Positions 8,527 to 16,204 of a stretch of DNA of 44,591 bases are shown piece after piece. Position numbers and translations under genes: made by a program. The notes under the pieces were generated by a model, which made no database searches, had not been told where the DNA came from, and worked only from the letters and a program-made list of their open reading frames with translations. The stretch is from NCBI GenBank assembly GCA_041605955.1, contig JBFIXI010000029.1, positions 1 through 44,591 on the forward strand, in the 5' to 3' direction. Within the stretch, counting starts at the first letter, position 1, and each line of letters begins with the position of its first letter. Source of the DNA: JAHEJX01 sp041605955. GTDB taxonomy: Bacteria > Actinomycetota > Acidimicrobiia > Spongiisociales > UBA5794.

Positions 8527-9207
8527 GTGAAGAAGGTTCTCATCGTCGAGGACGAAGTCAAGATCGCCCGCCTGGTGCGCGATTATCTTCACCAGGCGGG
8601 CTTTGACGTTATCGAAGCCACCGACGGACCCTCCGGCTTGGCCATGGCGCGCTCCGAGAAACCCGACATGATCGTTCTCGATCTCGGCTTGCCCGGGATG
8701 GACGGCCTCGATGTCACCAGGCGGCTGCGTGCCACGTCGGCGGTGCCGATCATCATGCTCACAGCTCGCACCGACGAGTCCGACCGCATCGTGGGATTGG
8801 AGCTCGGAGCCGACGACTATGTCGACAAGCCGTTCAGTCCCAAGGAGCTGATCGCTCGGATCCGTGCGGTGCTGCGGCGCGCCGACGCCACCCTCGGGGG
8901 TGGCGAGGTCGTCAAGGCCGGCGACCTGGTCATCGACATTCCGAAGCGGCGCGTGACCGTCGACGGCGCCGAGCAAGAGCTCACGTCAACGGAGTTCGAC
9001 ATCCTGCTCACCCTGGCCAGACAGCCGGGTCGGATCTATACCCGCGCCCAGCTGCTCGATGCGGTCCATGGCGTGTCCTTCGAGTCGTACGAACGATCCG
9101 TCGACGCCCACATCAAGAACATCCGGCGCAAGATCGAGAAGGACCCGAGGCGTCCGACGCGGGTGCTCACCGTGTATGGAGTCGGCTACAAGTTCAGTGA
9201 TGAATAG
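8527..9207 (+). CDS. OmpR/PhoB-family response regulator
   Basis: The protein has 226 residues. The receiver domain (1-115) has the acidic pair E8/D9, the phosphoacceptor D52 (MIVLDLGLPGMDG), T79 and K101 (DDYVDKPFSPKEL), so all key residues are present. The C-terminal winged helix (about 130-226) has the STEFDILLTLARQPGRIYTR start of the OmpR-type DNA-binding domain and ends with RRKIEKDPRRPTRVLTVYG. The family binds direct repeats as a dimer after phosphorylation. Translation starts at a GTG with only a weak upstream ribosome binding site. The stop codon overlaps the kinase start by eight bases, so the kinase and regulator are translationally coupled. The target genes are unknown. Confidence 0.95.
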   Translation: MKKVLIVEDEVKIARLVRDYLHQAGFDVIEATDGPSGLAMARSEKPDMIVLDLGLPGMDGLDVTRRLRATSAVPIIMLTARTDESDRIVGLELGADDYVDKPFSPKELIARIRAVLRRADATLGGGEVVKAGDLVIDIPKRRVTVDGAEQELTSTEFDILLTLARQPGRIYTRAQLLDAVHGVSFESYERSVDAHIKNIRRKIEKDPRRPTRVLTVYGVGYKFSDE

Positions 9208-10324
9208 GAAACATTGGAGAAGCGGGTGGGGCCCGCCCGGAAAACGGCCCGAGTGGGCACCCATCGAGTGGAAGGGTCGCGGTACGCACCGCTCCCGGGG
9301 CGCGTGGGAGCTTCAACCCGGCGTGCAGGCTTGGCGGGGCTTCGGTCGCAAGCTCTTGTTGGGCTTCATCTTCATATGGGCCTTCCTCGGCTTCGTCGTC
9401 TGGTTGGCGTTCAAGCTCCTCTCGGCGATCTTCTCCAACTTCTGGCTCGGCCTGCTGCTCGCTCCCTTGGTAATGATTGCGGTGGCGGCCGTAGTGATCG
9501 GCTCCGGAATGCGCACGTGGCGGCCGGTACGCAGCCTCATCGATGCCGCCGGCCGGCTCGCCGACGGGGATTACTCGGTGCGGGTGGCTCCCAGCGGATC
9601 TGCATCCAGCCGCCGAGTCGTCCAGTCGTTCAATGAGATGGCGCGCCGGCTCGAATCGGCAGACGAGCAACGTCGGCAGCTTCTCGCCGACCTGGGCCAC
9701 GAGCTGCGCACGCCTTTGACTGTGGTGCGAGGGGAGATCGAAGCGATCGTCGATGGGGTACACGATCCCGATCCGGAACACCTGCAGTTGTTGCTCGACG
9801 AGGTGGCGGTAATGGAGCGTCTGTTGGCAGACCTGAAGACGCTCAGCATGGCGGAAGCCGGAGCTCTGGATCTGTTTCTGGAGCCGACCGACTTGGGGGC
9901 ACTCGTGAGCGATGCGGTGGAGGGTCATCGCCGGGCGGCGGATGCGCAGGCGGTGGCCGTGGCTGTGGAGGCCGCGGACCTCGGCGAGCTGCTGGTGGAT
10001 CCGGTACGGATCCGCGAGGTCATCTCCAACATCGTCGTGAACGCACTGCGCGCCATGCCGGACGGCGGGGCGCTGCGAGTGACCGTCGCCGCCAACGGAG
10101 GGCAGGCCGTGATTCGAGTCCGGGACACGGGCGTTGGCATACCCGACGACGAGCTGGGCCGGGTGTTCGATCGATTCCACAAGGGATCGACGTCGGCCGG
10201 CTCCGGCCTCGGGCTCACGATCAGCCGGGATCTCGTTGAAGCCCATGGGGGGCTCATATCCATCAACTCGGATCTGGCGGTCGGCACTGCCGTCGAGGTT
10301 CGCCTCCCAATTCGGCGCGACTGA
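9200..10324 (+). CDS. HAMP-domain sensor histidine kinase without extracellular domain
   Basis: The protein has 374 residues when started at the ATG at 9200, inside the end of the response regulator gene. An open frame continues upstream to 9059 but lies entirely inside the regulator and has no protein-like features. A basic, Trp-rich N-terminal tail of about 50 residues precedes two membrane helices (about 53-75 and 80-103) separated by only a few residues, so there is almost no extracytoplasmic sensor loop. A HAMP domain follows (about 104-155), then the phosphoacceptor motif LGHELRTPLT with H167. The ATPase domain contains REVISNIVVNAL, DTGVGIP and SAGSGLGLTIS. Phosphotransfer to the preceding response regulator is expected. 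The topology is that of intramembrane-sensing kinases, which commonly rely on a partner membrane protein. Confidence 0.93.
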   Translation: MNRKHWRSGWGPPGKRPEWAPIEWKGRGTHRSRGAWELQPGVQAWRGFGRKLLLGFIFIWAFLGFVVWLAFKLLSAIFSNFWLGLLLAPLVMIAVAAVVIGSGMRTWRPVRSLIDAAGRLADGDYSVRVAPSGSASSRRVVQSFNEMARRLESADEQRRQLLADLGHELRTPLTVVRGEIEAIVDGVHDPDPEHLQLLLDEVAVMERLLADLKTLSMAEAGALDLFLEPTDLGALVSDAVEGHRRAADAQAVAVAVEAADLGELLVDPVRIREVISNIVVNALRAMPDGGALRVTVAANGGQAVIRVRDTGVGIPDDELGRVFDRFHKGSTSAGSGLGLTISRDLVEAHGGLISINSDLAVGTAVEVRLPIRRD

Positions 10325-10325
10325 G

Positions 10326-10373
10326 CCTCGAGCTCATCCAGTCTCGATCTCATCCAGCCTCGAGCTCATCCAG
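10326..10373 (+). repeat. Three tandem 16-bp repeats
   Basis: CCTCGAGCTCATCCAG occurs at 10326-10341 and 10358-10373, with a two-mismatch copy at 10342-10357 (TCTCGATCTCATCCAG). The array starts one base after the kinase stop codon and ends 46 bases before the next gene. It may be a regulator binding array or a simple tandem duplication. Confidence 0.85.
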
Positions 10374-10419
10374 CGACGGCCGCCCTTTCGTATATTGGAG
10401 GCCGGCAGGGGAGTCTCAG

Positions 10420-12642
10420 GTGGCGGATATGAGACCGCTAGCGGACGAGAGCACGCTCGCGGATGCGGGCGGCAAAGGCGCGTCGTTGGCGTGGTTGCGC
10501 GCCCACGGATACCAGGTTCCCCAGACCTGGGTCGTACCGCCCGGAACTGAGCCCAGCCTGGACCAGCTCGACCCCAATAAAGCGTATGCGGTGCGGTCTT
10601 CGGCGAACGTCGAGGACGGCGGCGCGGCGTCCTTCGCCGGGCAGTTCCTCACCCGGCTCGACGTCACCGGCGTCGAGGCAGTGGGAGCCGCCGTCGCTGC
10701 GGTGCGGGCGTCGGCTGATACGACCGGGGTCGACTCGTACTCGGCCCACATGGGCGCGGCAGATCCGATCGAGATGTCCGTCCTCATCCAGGAAATGGTC
10801 ACGCCGGTGGCATCCGGGGTGGTCTTCACCCGCAACCCGATCACGGGGCTCAACGAGGTGGTACTGGAAGCGGTTGCCGGACGGGGCGACCTGCTGGTGG
10901 GTCGGGGGGCGACTCCGCAGCGGTGGGTGCGGCGGTGGGGGGCCTGGACCCAGGAACCGACCGATCCTTCGCTGCCGGCAGACGTGGCCGCCACCCTCGT
11001 CGACCAAGCCATGGAGATCGGGGAGGCATACGGCCGCCCCGCCGACCTGGAGTGGGTGTGGGACGGGCACGATATCTGGTGGCTGCAGATCCGCCCGATA
11101 ACCGGGGTCGGCGATGTGGCGGTGTATTCGAACAGAATCTCGAAAGAGGTGATGCCCGGCCTCATCAAACCGCTGGTTTGGTCGGTCAACGTTCCCGTCG
11201 TGAACCGTGCATGGATCGAGCTCTTCACTGAGGCGATCGGGCCCAACGACGTCCGCGCTGCCGATTTGGCGAAGTCGTTCGCCTATCGCTCCTACTTCAA
11301 CATGGGCGCCATCGGCGACATCTTCGAGCTGGTGGGAATGCCGCGAGATTCACTCGAGCTGCTGCTCGGCCTGCCGGAGGGTCCCGACAAGCCGACCTTC
11401 AAGCCCACCCCGGCCACAATCCGCAAGCTGCCCCGCTTGCTGACGTTCGCCGCCCGCCAGGCTCGTTACGGCGGCGACACCGATCGACACCTCAGGGGCC
11501 TGCGGGCCGAATACGGCCGCTTTGGAGCGCCCCTCGAACACCGATCCGATGCAGAGCTGCTGGAGGCCGTCGACAAGCTCATGGAGCTGGGAACTAGAGC
11601 CGCGTACGCCAACATCGTGGTCCCGCTGCTCGCCAACATCTATACGGCCCTGCTGCGGAAGCAGCTCGCCCGCAGGGGCATCGATCTGGCGACGGTCGAC
11701 ATCGTCGAAGATCTCGACGCCGGCCGGGACGACTTGGACTCACAGCTCGACGAGCTGGCCGGCGTCATGGCCACGGCCGGCGTCGACTCGCCGGAGGCGA
11801 CGGCGGAACTCTCTCGTTTCATCGAGCGCTTCGGACATTTCAGTGATTCGGGCAACGATTTCTCGGTCGCTTCGTGGCGGGAGCAGCCCGAGCTGCTCAA
11901 GGCAATGGCGGCGGCGCGCGGATCGACGTCCCGCCGGTCGGTGCGCAAGCCGTGGTCGGAGGTGCGGCGCCACCTGGGGCCGATCGGTCGCGTGATTCTC
12001 GGTCTCGTCCGCAGGCGGGCGGCGCGGTACCAGGCGAGGCGCGAGCAAGTGAGCTCGCTCTACACATACGGGTACGGACTGTTTCGCAACTACTTCCTGG
12101 AGCTGGGGAAGAGATTGGCGGACCGCGGGATCATCGCCGACGCGGACGACATCATGTTCTTGACCCTCGACGAGGTGAGAGCTGGATTCGCCGGCGAGCT
12201 CGTTGCGTCCGCGGCGCATGCGATCGTGTCGCGGCACCGCGCCGAGATGGCGAAGGTCGTCGACGTAGCGATGCCGGAGATCATCTACGGGGACGGCTTC
12301 ATTGCGACAGGAGCCGCAGCTGGGGAGTCGATTCTGCGCGGGGTGGCAACGTCGCGCGGCCACTATCGGGGTCCGGTGCGGGTGGTTACCGGCTTGAGTG
12401 ACTTTGGCAAAGTGCAACCGGGCGACGTCTTGGCAATCCCGTTCAGCGATGTCGGCTGGACGCCGCTGTTCGACAAGGTGAAGGCGATTGTCGCCGAGTC
12501 GGGAGGGATGCTCTCGCACAGCTCCATCGTGGCCCGCGAGTATGGGATTCCGTGTGTGGTCTCGGTGCCGGGAGCCACCGCCCTCGAGGACGGAGTCATG
12601 GTGACGGTGGACGGCTATCGCGGCGAGGTCATCTGCGGTTAG
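10420..12642 (+). CDS. PEP-utilising dikinase-like enzyme (rifampin phosphotransferase-type architecture)
   Basis: The protein has 740 residues. The N-terminal ATP-binding domain (about 1-225) of the PPDK/PEP-synthase family shows GGKGASLAWL, AVRSSANVEDGGAASFAGQF and WWLQIRPIT. A helical middle region (about 230-640) has no motif I recognise. The swivelling phosphohistidine domain lies at the very C-terminus with GGMLSHSSIVAREYGIPCV, the catalytic histidine being H700. There is no C-terminal PEP/pyruvate TIM barrel, so it is not a complete PEP synthase. The order ATP-grasp, middle, His domain is that of rifampin phosphotransferase, which moves the beta-phosphate of ATP to its substrate through the histidine. 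The substrate here is unknown. The GTG at 10420 has GGGGAG six bases upstream. A TATATT hexamer at 10391-10396 could be a -10 box. The gene meets a convergent membrane-protein gene with overlapping stop codons. Confidence 0.85.
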   Translation: MADMRPLADESTLADAGGKGASLAWLRAHGYQVPQTWVVPPGTEPSLDQLDPNKAYAVRSSANVEDGGAASFAGQFLTRLDVTGVEAVGAAVAAVRASADTTGVDSYSAHMGAADPIEMSVLIQEMVTPVASGVVFTRNPITGLNEVVLEAVAGRGDLLVGRGATPQRWVRRWGAWTQEPTDPSLPADVAATLVDQAMEIGEAYGRPADLEWVWDGHDIWWLQIRPITGVGDVAVYSNRISKEVMPGLIKPLVWSVNVPVVNRAWIELFTEAIGPNDVRAADLAKSFAYRSYFNMGAIGDIFELVGMPRDSLELLLGLPEGPDKPTFKPTPATIRKLPRLLTFAARQARYGGDTDRHLRGLRAEYGRFGAPLEHRSDAELLEAVDKLMELGTRAAYANIVVPLLANIYTALLRKQLARRGIDLATVDIVEDLDAGRDDLDSQLDELAGVMATAGVDSPEATAELSRFIERFGHFSDSGNDFSVASWREQPELLKAMAAARGSTSRRSVRKPWSEVRRHLGPIGRVILGLVRRRAARYQARREQVSSLYTYGYGLFRNYFLELGKRLADRGIIADADDIMFLTLDEVRAGFAGELVASAAHAIVSRHRAEMAKVVDVAMPEIIYGDGFIATGAAAGESILRGVATSRGHYRGPVRVVTGLSDFGKVQPGDVLAIPFSDVGWTPLFDKVKAIVAESGGMLSHSSIVAREYGIPCVVSVPGATALEDGVMVTVDGYRGEVICG

Positions 12643-13280
12643 AAGTCGGGCTCACTGAAGACGAGGTGCTCGCTGTAGTCGTCCAAGATGCCGTATTCGC
12701 CCCGGTACTCGTATCCGATGAAGTCCTCGAACAGGAAGACGCGGATCGGGAAATATGTGAGCAGTAGGAACACTGCCGTCATCGCGAGGATCGCCACCTT
12801 GCCGCTCAGCTGGGTGCGTTTACTGCGCGGCGGCGACGTGAGGATGCGATAGGCGACGATGTTCCCAGCCAGCACCCCCAAGGCGCCCGTGCCGATGTCG
12901 GCCCAGAGGAATCCCTCTCCGTAGCGGGGAAGGGCGATCCCGAGGTAGAAGTAGAAGGAGATGATGACTCCCAACGGCGTGACGAACAGCGCGGCCGCCT
13001 TGGCCAGCCAGAAGTTGTTGGCGTAGTCCTTGACGAAAGCGTGCTGCACGACCGCGTATGCGAGGCCCGGCCAGAAGAAGAGCTTGAGGTGCTCCCATGT
13101 GCTCTCGTTGACCGAGCCGAACAGCGCCGCCACAGGGTTGAAGCTGGAGAGCTCATAGGTGAAGTGAAGTGCCGATCCGGCGATCATGATCCAGACGAAA
13201 GCGCCGACCTCCCAGTACAGGAGGGAACGCTGCTGCGCGGTCGTCAGTCTGGTCCGGCGCGGTGCTGTTGCGAGGCCCAC
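12639..13280 (-). CDS. DUF6512-like multi-pass membrane protein
   Basis: The protein has 213 residues with about six predicted membrane helices. The segment around residues 40-70 (HFTYELSSFNPVAALFG, then SVNESTWEHLKLFFWP) is the signature I associate with the DUF6512 family. No function is established for that family. The GTG start lies one base after the stop codon of the HupE gene, and the HupE 3' end supplies a GGGAG, so the two are co-translated. The TAA stop overlaps the stop of the convergent dikinase-like gene (TTAG at 12639-12642), leaving no room for a terminator. The family call comes from motif memory and is moderately sure. Confidence 0.75.
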   Translation of the reverse strand: MGLATAPRRTRLTTAQQRSLLYWEVGAFVWIMIAGSALHFTYELSSFNPVAALFGSVNESTWEHLKLFFWPGLAYAVVQHAFVKDYANNFWLAKAAALFVTPLGVIISFYFYLGIALPRYGEGFLWADIGTGALGVLAGNIVAYRILTSPPRSKRTQLSGKVAILAMTAVFLLLTYFPIRVFLFEDFIGYEYRGEYGILDDYSEHLVFSEPDF

Positions 13281-13281
13281 T

Positions 13282-13896
13282 TCACATCACTCCCACGATG
13301 AACAGCGCGCCGACGACGACAAAGGCCCCGCCGAGGGCACGCAGCACGAGTCTGCCCGACACGTAGCGCTTGGCCATCTCGCCGACGAGGACTCCCAGCA
13401 AGTGGATCAGTGCCGTGCCGAGGAGGAAGCCGGAGGCGTACACCAGGGGACGGGCAATGTTGGGAATCTCCACCCCATGGGCGTAGCCGTGGAAGAAGCC
13501 GAAGAATACGACCGCTCCCATGACGATCCGCACCGGTAGCCTGCGATCCGCGGCGATCACGAGGCCGAGCGCGATCACCGAGACGGCGATCCCGGCCTCG
13601 ATGGCGCCAGCCCCCACACCGAGATCGGCGCGTCCGAGGCCGCCGCCGATCGCCATCATGGCGACGAAGAGGCTGGGCACGGTCCAAATCGCCCGCCCGC
13701 CGATCATGGAGCTCACGATGCCGACGCTGACCATGGCGAGGAAGTGGTCGAGTCCCAGCACCGGGTGCGTGAGGCCGCCTAGGAAGCTCCCGAATCGGAT
13801 CACTTGGTTCTCGTGAGCCAGGGCCACACCGGGCAGGATGAGAACCATCCCGGCCCCGAGGACCATAACGACGGCGACTCTGTTGCGAATGCGCAT
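13282..13896 (-). CDS. hupE: HupE/UreJ-family membrane protein (putative nickel/cobalt permease)
   Basis: The protein has 204 residues from the ATG at 13896. An upstream in-frame ATG at 13917 lacks a ribosome binding site, whereas GGGAG lies five bases before 13896. A cleavable signal peptide is likely (LILPGVALA followed by HENQ), then about six membrane helices. The family histidine motifs HPVLGLDHFLAM and FGFFHGYAHGVE are present and should form the metal path. Relatives import nickel for hydrogenase or urease maturation. No hydrogenase or urease gene is in this window, so the metal and the client enzyme are unknown. It sits in a minus-strand run with the split-barrel, PlsY-like and DUF6512 genes. 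Confidence 0.88.
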   Translation of the reverse strand: MRIRNRVAVVMVLGAGMVLILPGVALAHENQVIRFGSFLGGLTHPVLGLDHFLAMVSVGIVSSMIGGRAIWTVPSLFVAMMAIGGGLGRADLGVGAGAIEAGIAVSVIALGLVIAADRRLPVRIVMGAVVFFGFFHGYAHGVEIPNIARPLVYASGFLLGTALIHLLGVLVGEMAKRYVSGRLVLRALGGAFVVVGALFIVGVM

Positions 13897-13990
13897 GGAG
13901 ACTCCCACAGCCGGCATATGTAATACGGATCAATGGCCGCCCAGGTTGAGTTGCCGGCCCCGGGCGCCGAGGATGGGCCAGTCCCACCGA

Positions 13991-14734
13991 CTAGGGGGCG
14001 CTCTCATCCTTCATGTAGTCGTACTTCAACCATCCCCACTTCCTCAGGTAGTGGTGGATGTATCCCATGTGGGTCTTCTCGATGGCCTCGTGGAACTCGC
14101 GGCTGCGCAGCTCCCCGGACCGCCGGAACGCGAGATAATCCCGGATCTCGGGACCACTCACGCTCCAGCGCAGGATGTTGGCGGCCACGCCGAAGGCGAC
14201 GAGATCCCACCGGCCGAGCACGGCGAACCAGATTGGCAGCAACACGATCCAGCCGGCGTGGTGGGCGAGCAGGACGTCCTTGAAGACGAACAGGCCGATG
14301 GCGTATCCGAGAATGATCGTGACCGGGATCGACAGCGGAGCCAACACGAGCAACGACCCGAGGATTGTCGAGGTGCCCCTTCCCCCCTTGAAGCCGTAGT
14401 ACACGGGGTAATTGTGCCCGGCGGTGACCGCCACTGCGTAGACCACGTCGTAGGCCTCGTCGGGAAACGTGAGCGCCAGGGCGAGAACGGGAACGGCGGC
14501 TTTGAGGATGTCGAATGAGCCCGTCAGGCATCCGTAGCGGGGCCCTTTGCGTTGGGCGATGGAGGTTGCGCTGACGTTGTCCACCTCGAATCCGCGAGCG
14601 TCGTCCCCCCAAGTCAGTGACGTCTTGCCGAGCTCCTCCTCCGGGAGCACCCGTTTGGCCACCAGCCTGGTGAACGAGATCGAGCCGATGAGATAGCCGC
14701 CGAGAGCCGTCGCGACCGCCATTGCCCAGTTCAC
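13991..14734 (-). CDS. Divergent PlsY-like acyl-phosphate:glycerol-3-phosphate acyltransferase
   Basis: The protein has 247 residues, about 40 more than usual for PlsY, with about five membrane helices. The first motif (GYLIGSISFTRL) and the third (GHNYPVYYGFKGGRG) match PlsY, which transfers acyl groups from acyl-phosphate to glycerol-3-phosphate to start phospholipid synthesis. The second motif, normally GSGNxGATN, is replaced here by FEVDNVSATSIAQ. A C-terminal extension of about 50 charged residues follows the last helix. These differences suggest a paralogue with an altered acyl acceptor, which is inference. The start is GTG with AAAGGA six bases upstream. The preceding split-barrel gene ends 22 bases before, so the two are probably co-transcribed. 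Confidence 0.78.
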   Translation of the reverse strand: MNWAMAVATALGGYLIGSISFTRLVAKRVLPEEELGKTSLTWGDDARGFEVDNVSATSIAQRKGPRYGCLTGSFDILKAAVPVLALALTFPDEAYDVVYAVAVTAGHNYPVYYGFKGGRGTSTILGSLLVLAPLSIPVTIILGYAIGLFVFKDVLLAHHAGWIVLLPIWFAVLGRWDLVAFGVAANILRWSVSGPEIRDYLAFRRSGELRSREFHEAIEKTHMGYIHHYLRKWGWLKYDYMKDESAP

Positions 14735-14756
14735 GAGGGGTCCTTTCCCGGGCCGA

Positions 14757-15173
14757 TCACCATGCCCGGTAGCTCGTGGGAGTGATCCGAATCGGCACGG
14801 AGTAGTCGGCGGCGAAGCTCTTCGGAGTCCACCCGTTCCTGGCGATCAGCTTGCGGTACTTCTCGATGTACTCGGGAATCGTGTCCGATGCCGGATAGGA
14901 ACGGTCGATGCGTGCGGTCGCTCGCACCGTGAGCACGCTGCCGCCGCGCTCGTCTGAATTGAGGTTGAACGCCACGTGGGGGTGGGTCGCGATGTTGCGC
15001 ACCTTGGCGTTGTCGCGCGAATAGACGATGAGCTCACCATCCCGCCACAGAAACCACACGAGGGAAGAGGCGACCCGGCCGTCGGGGAACACTGTGGTGA
15101 GCCACGCCAGTGGCTCCGACTCGAGCCGGCGCACAGCGGCCGCCCCCTTGGGGGTGGACGGATCGAAGATCAT
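14757..15173 (-). CDS. PPOX-class split-barrel oxidoreductase (TIGR03667/Rv3369-like)
   Basis: The protein has 138 residues and belongs to the pyridoxamine-phosphate-oxidase-like split beta-barrel superfamily. The motifs LAWLTTVFPDGRVASSLVWF, YSRDNAKVRNIATHPHVAFN and the C-terminal PIRITPTSYRAW match the actinobacterial TIGR03667 group. Such proteins bind F420 or FMN and act on small organic substrates. The substrate is not known here. It appears to be the first gene of a minus-strand unit continuing into the PlsY-like gene, and it is preceded by a putative leaderless promoter. Confidence 0.85.
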   Translation of the reverse strand: MIFDPSTPKGAAAVRRLESEPLAWLTTVFPDGRVASSLVWFLWRDGELIVYSRDNAKVRNIATHPHVAFNLNSDERGGSVLTVRATARIDRSYPASDTIPEYIEKYRKLIARNGWTPKSFAADYSVPIRITPTSYRAW

Positions 15174-15179
15174 GTCGGC

Positions 15180-15185
15180 AACCTA
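15180..15185 (-). promoter_or_regulatory. Putative leaderless -10 box of PPOX gene
   Basis: TAGGTT on the minus strand is followed by six bases (GCCGAC) and the ATG at 15173. No Shine-Dalgarno sequence is present and I see no clear -35 box. Confidence 0.4.
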
Positions 15186-15266
15186 GCGCCGCCGGCTCCC
15201 AGCCCTCCCGGACCCTCTGGCATTGTCACTGTGGCGTCGGTCGGCCTGGTGGCGTCAGTCTGGTGA

Positions 15267-16106
15267 TCACGGGGAGATGTGGTCACGCCAGCTGTGTGCC
15301 GGCTGATAGCCGAGGATGGTGTGAGCTTTCTCGATCGACAGCAGAGTCTCGTGGCCGCGCACCATTCTCGTGAGCGGGACGTCTGGGAAATACTGCGTCA
15401 TCAGCTCAGCGGATTCTTGGCGCATGCAGGTATCGGCGGCTGCCACCAGGAATGCTTGGGCCCCGCTCAGCTCGGTCTCGAGGGCCCGCCGCGTGCACTG
15501 GGCGACGTCGCGGGCGTCGACGTAACCCCACAGGTTCCAGGCTCGGCTCGGCGGCTCCTCCCAGAAGTCAGGGAACCGGGCGTAGTCCGCTTCCTCCATC
15601 ACGTTCGAGTAGCGCAACGCAATGTAGGGGATACCGGTCCAGCGACTGAATTGCTCGGCGATCGACTCCCCGGCGAGCTTGGACAGCGCATAGTGTGTCT
15701 GGGGCAAGGCCGGATGCTCTTCGTCGATCGGTGCGTAGAGGGGGCGTTCCTGGTCCACGGGGATGCCGATCAATGTCTCGCTCGACGCCCAGACGACCTT
15801 GCGGATCCCCAGCCGGGCGGCCGCCGTGAACACGTTGTATGTGCTCATCATGTTGATCCGGAAGGTTTCCCCGGGCGGGACGATGTTGGGGGCCGGCACC
15901 GCGGCCAAGTGAGCCACCGCGTCGGCGCCCGCCAAAGCCTCGATCGTCTGCCCGAGGTCGGTCAGGTCGACGATCAAGTCGGGGGCGTCGGGATCCCGCG
16001 AGGCGGCGGTGTCGAGGTTGGTGACCTGGTAGTCGTGGGCCAGGAGGTCGGCTACGAGCGCCCGGCCCGCTTGGCCGCTCCCGCCGGTGACTGCGATGTG
16101 CTTCAT
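15267..16106 (-). CDS. NAD(P)-dependent epimerase/dehydratase (extended SDR)
   Basis: The protein has 279 residues. The Rossmann motif TGGSGQAG lies at residues 7-14, DLTDLGQ and AHLAAVPAP mark the cofactor-binding core, and the catalytic YxxxK is in THYALSKLAGE. It is an extended short-chain dehydrogenase of the nucleotide-sugar epimerase type. The substrate cannot be inferred from the sequence, and no glycan genes are nearby. It is probably transcribed alone or with the split-barrel gene 93 bases downstream. Confidence 0.88.
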   Translation of the reverse strand: MKHIAVTGGSGQAGRALVADLLAHDYQVTNLDTAASRDPDAPDLIVDLTDLGQTIEALAGADAVAHLAAVPAPNIVPPGETFRINMMSTYNVFTAAARLGIRKVVWASSETLIGIPVDQERPLYAPIDEEHPALPQTHYALSKLAGESIAEQFSRWTGIPYIALRYSNVMEEADYARFPDFWEEPPSRAWNLWGYVDARDVAQCTRRALETELSGAQAFLVAAADTCMRQESAELMTQYFPDVPLTRMVRGHETLLSIEKAHTILGYQPAHSWRDHISP

Positions 16107-16112
16107 GGGATC

Positions 16113-16118
16113 AGGCTA
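16113..16118 (-). promoter_or_regulatory. Putative leaderless -10 box of SDR gene
   Basis: TAGCCT on the minus strand is followed by GATCCC and the ATG at 16106, again with no ribosome binding site. A -35 box is not evident. Confidence 0.4.
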
Positions 16119-16204
16119 GAACCTCGGCGAGTGCCGTCGTGGACCGTCCTGACGTGGCTTGCCCGCGGCTCTGGTTGCAAGCGGCGGTTTGGCGATCCTT
16201 TTTG

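Noticed and set aside
9059..9199. Upstream start for the histidine kinase
   Set aside because: It lies inside the response regulator gene in another frame and encodes Ser/Arg-rich sequence unlike any kinase N-terminus.
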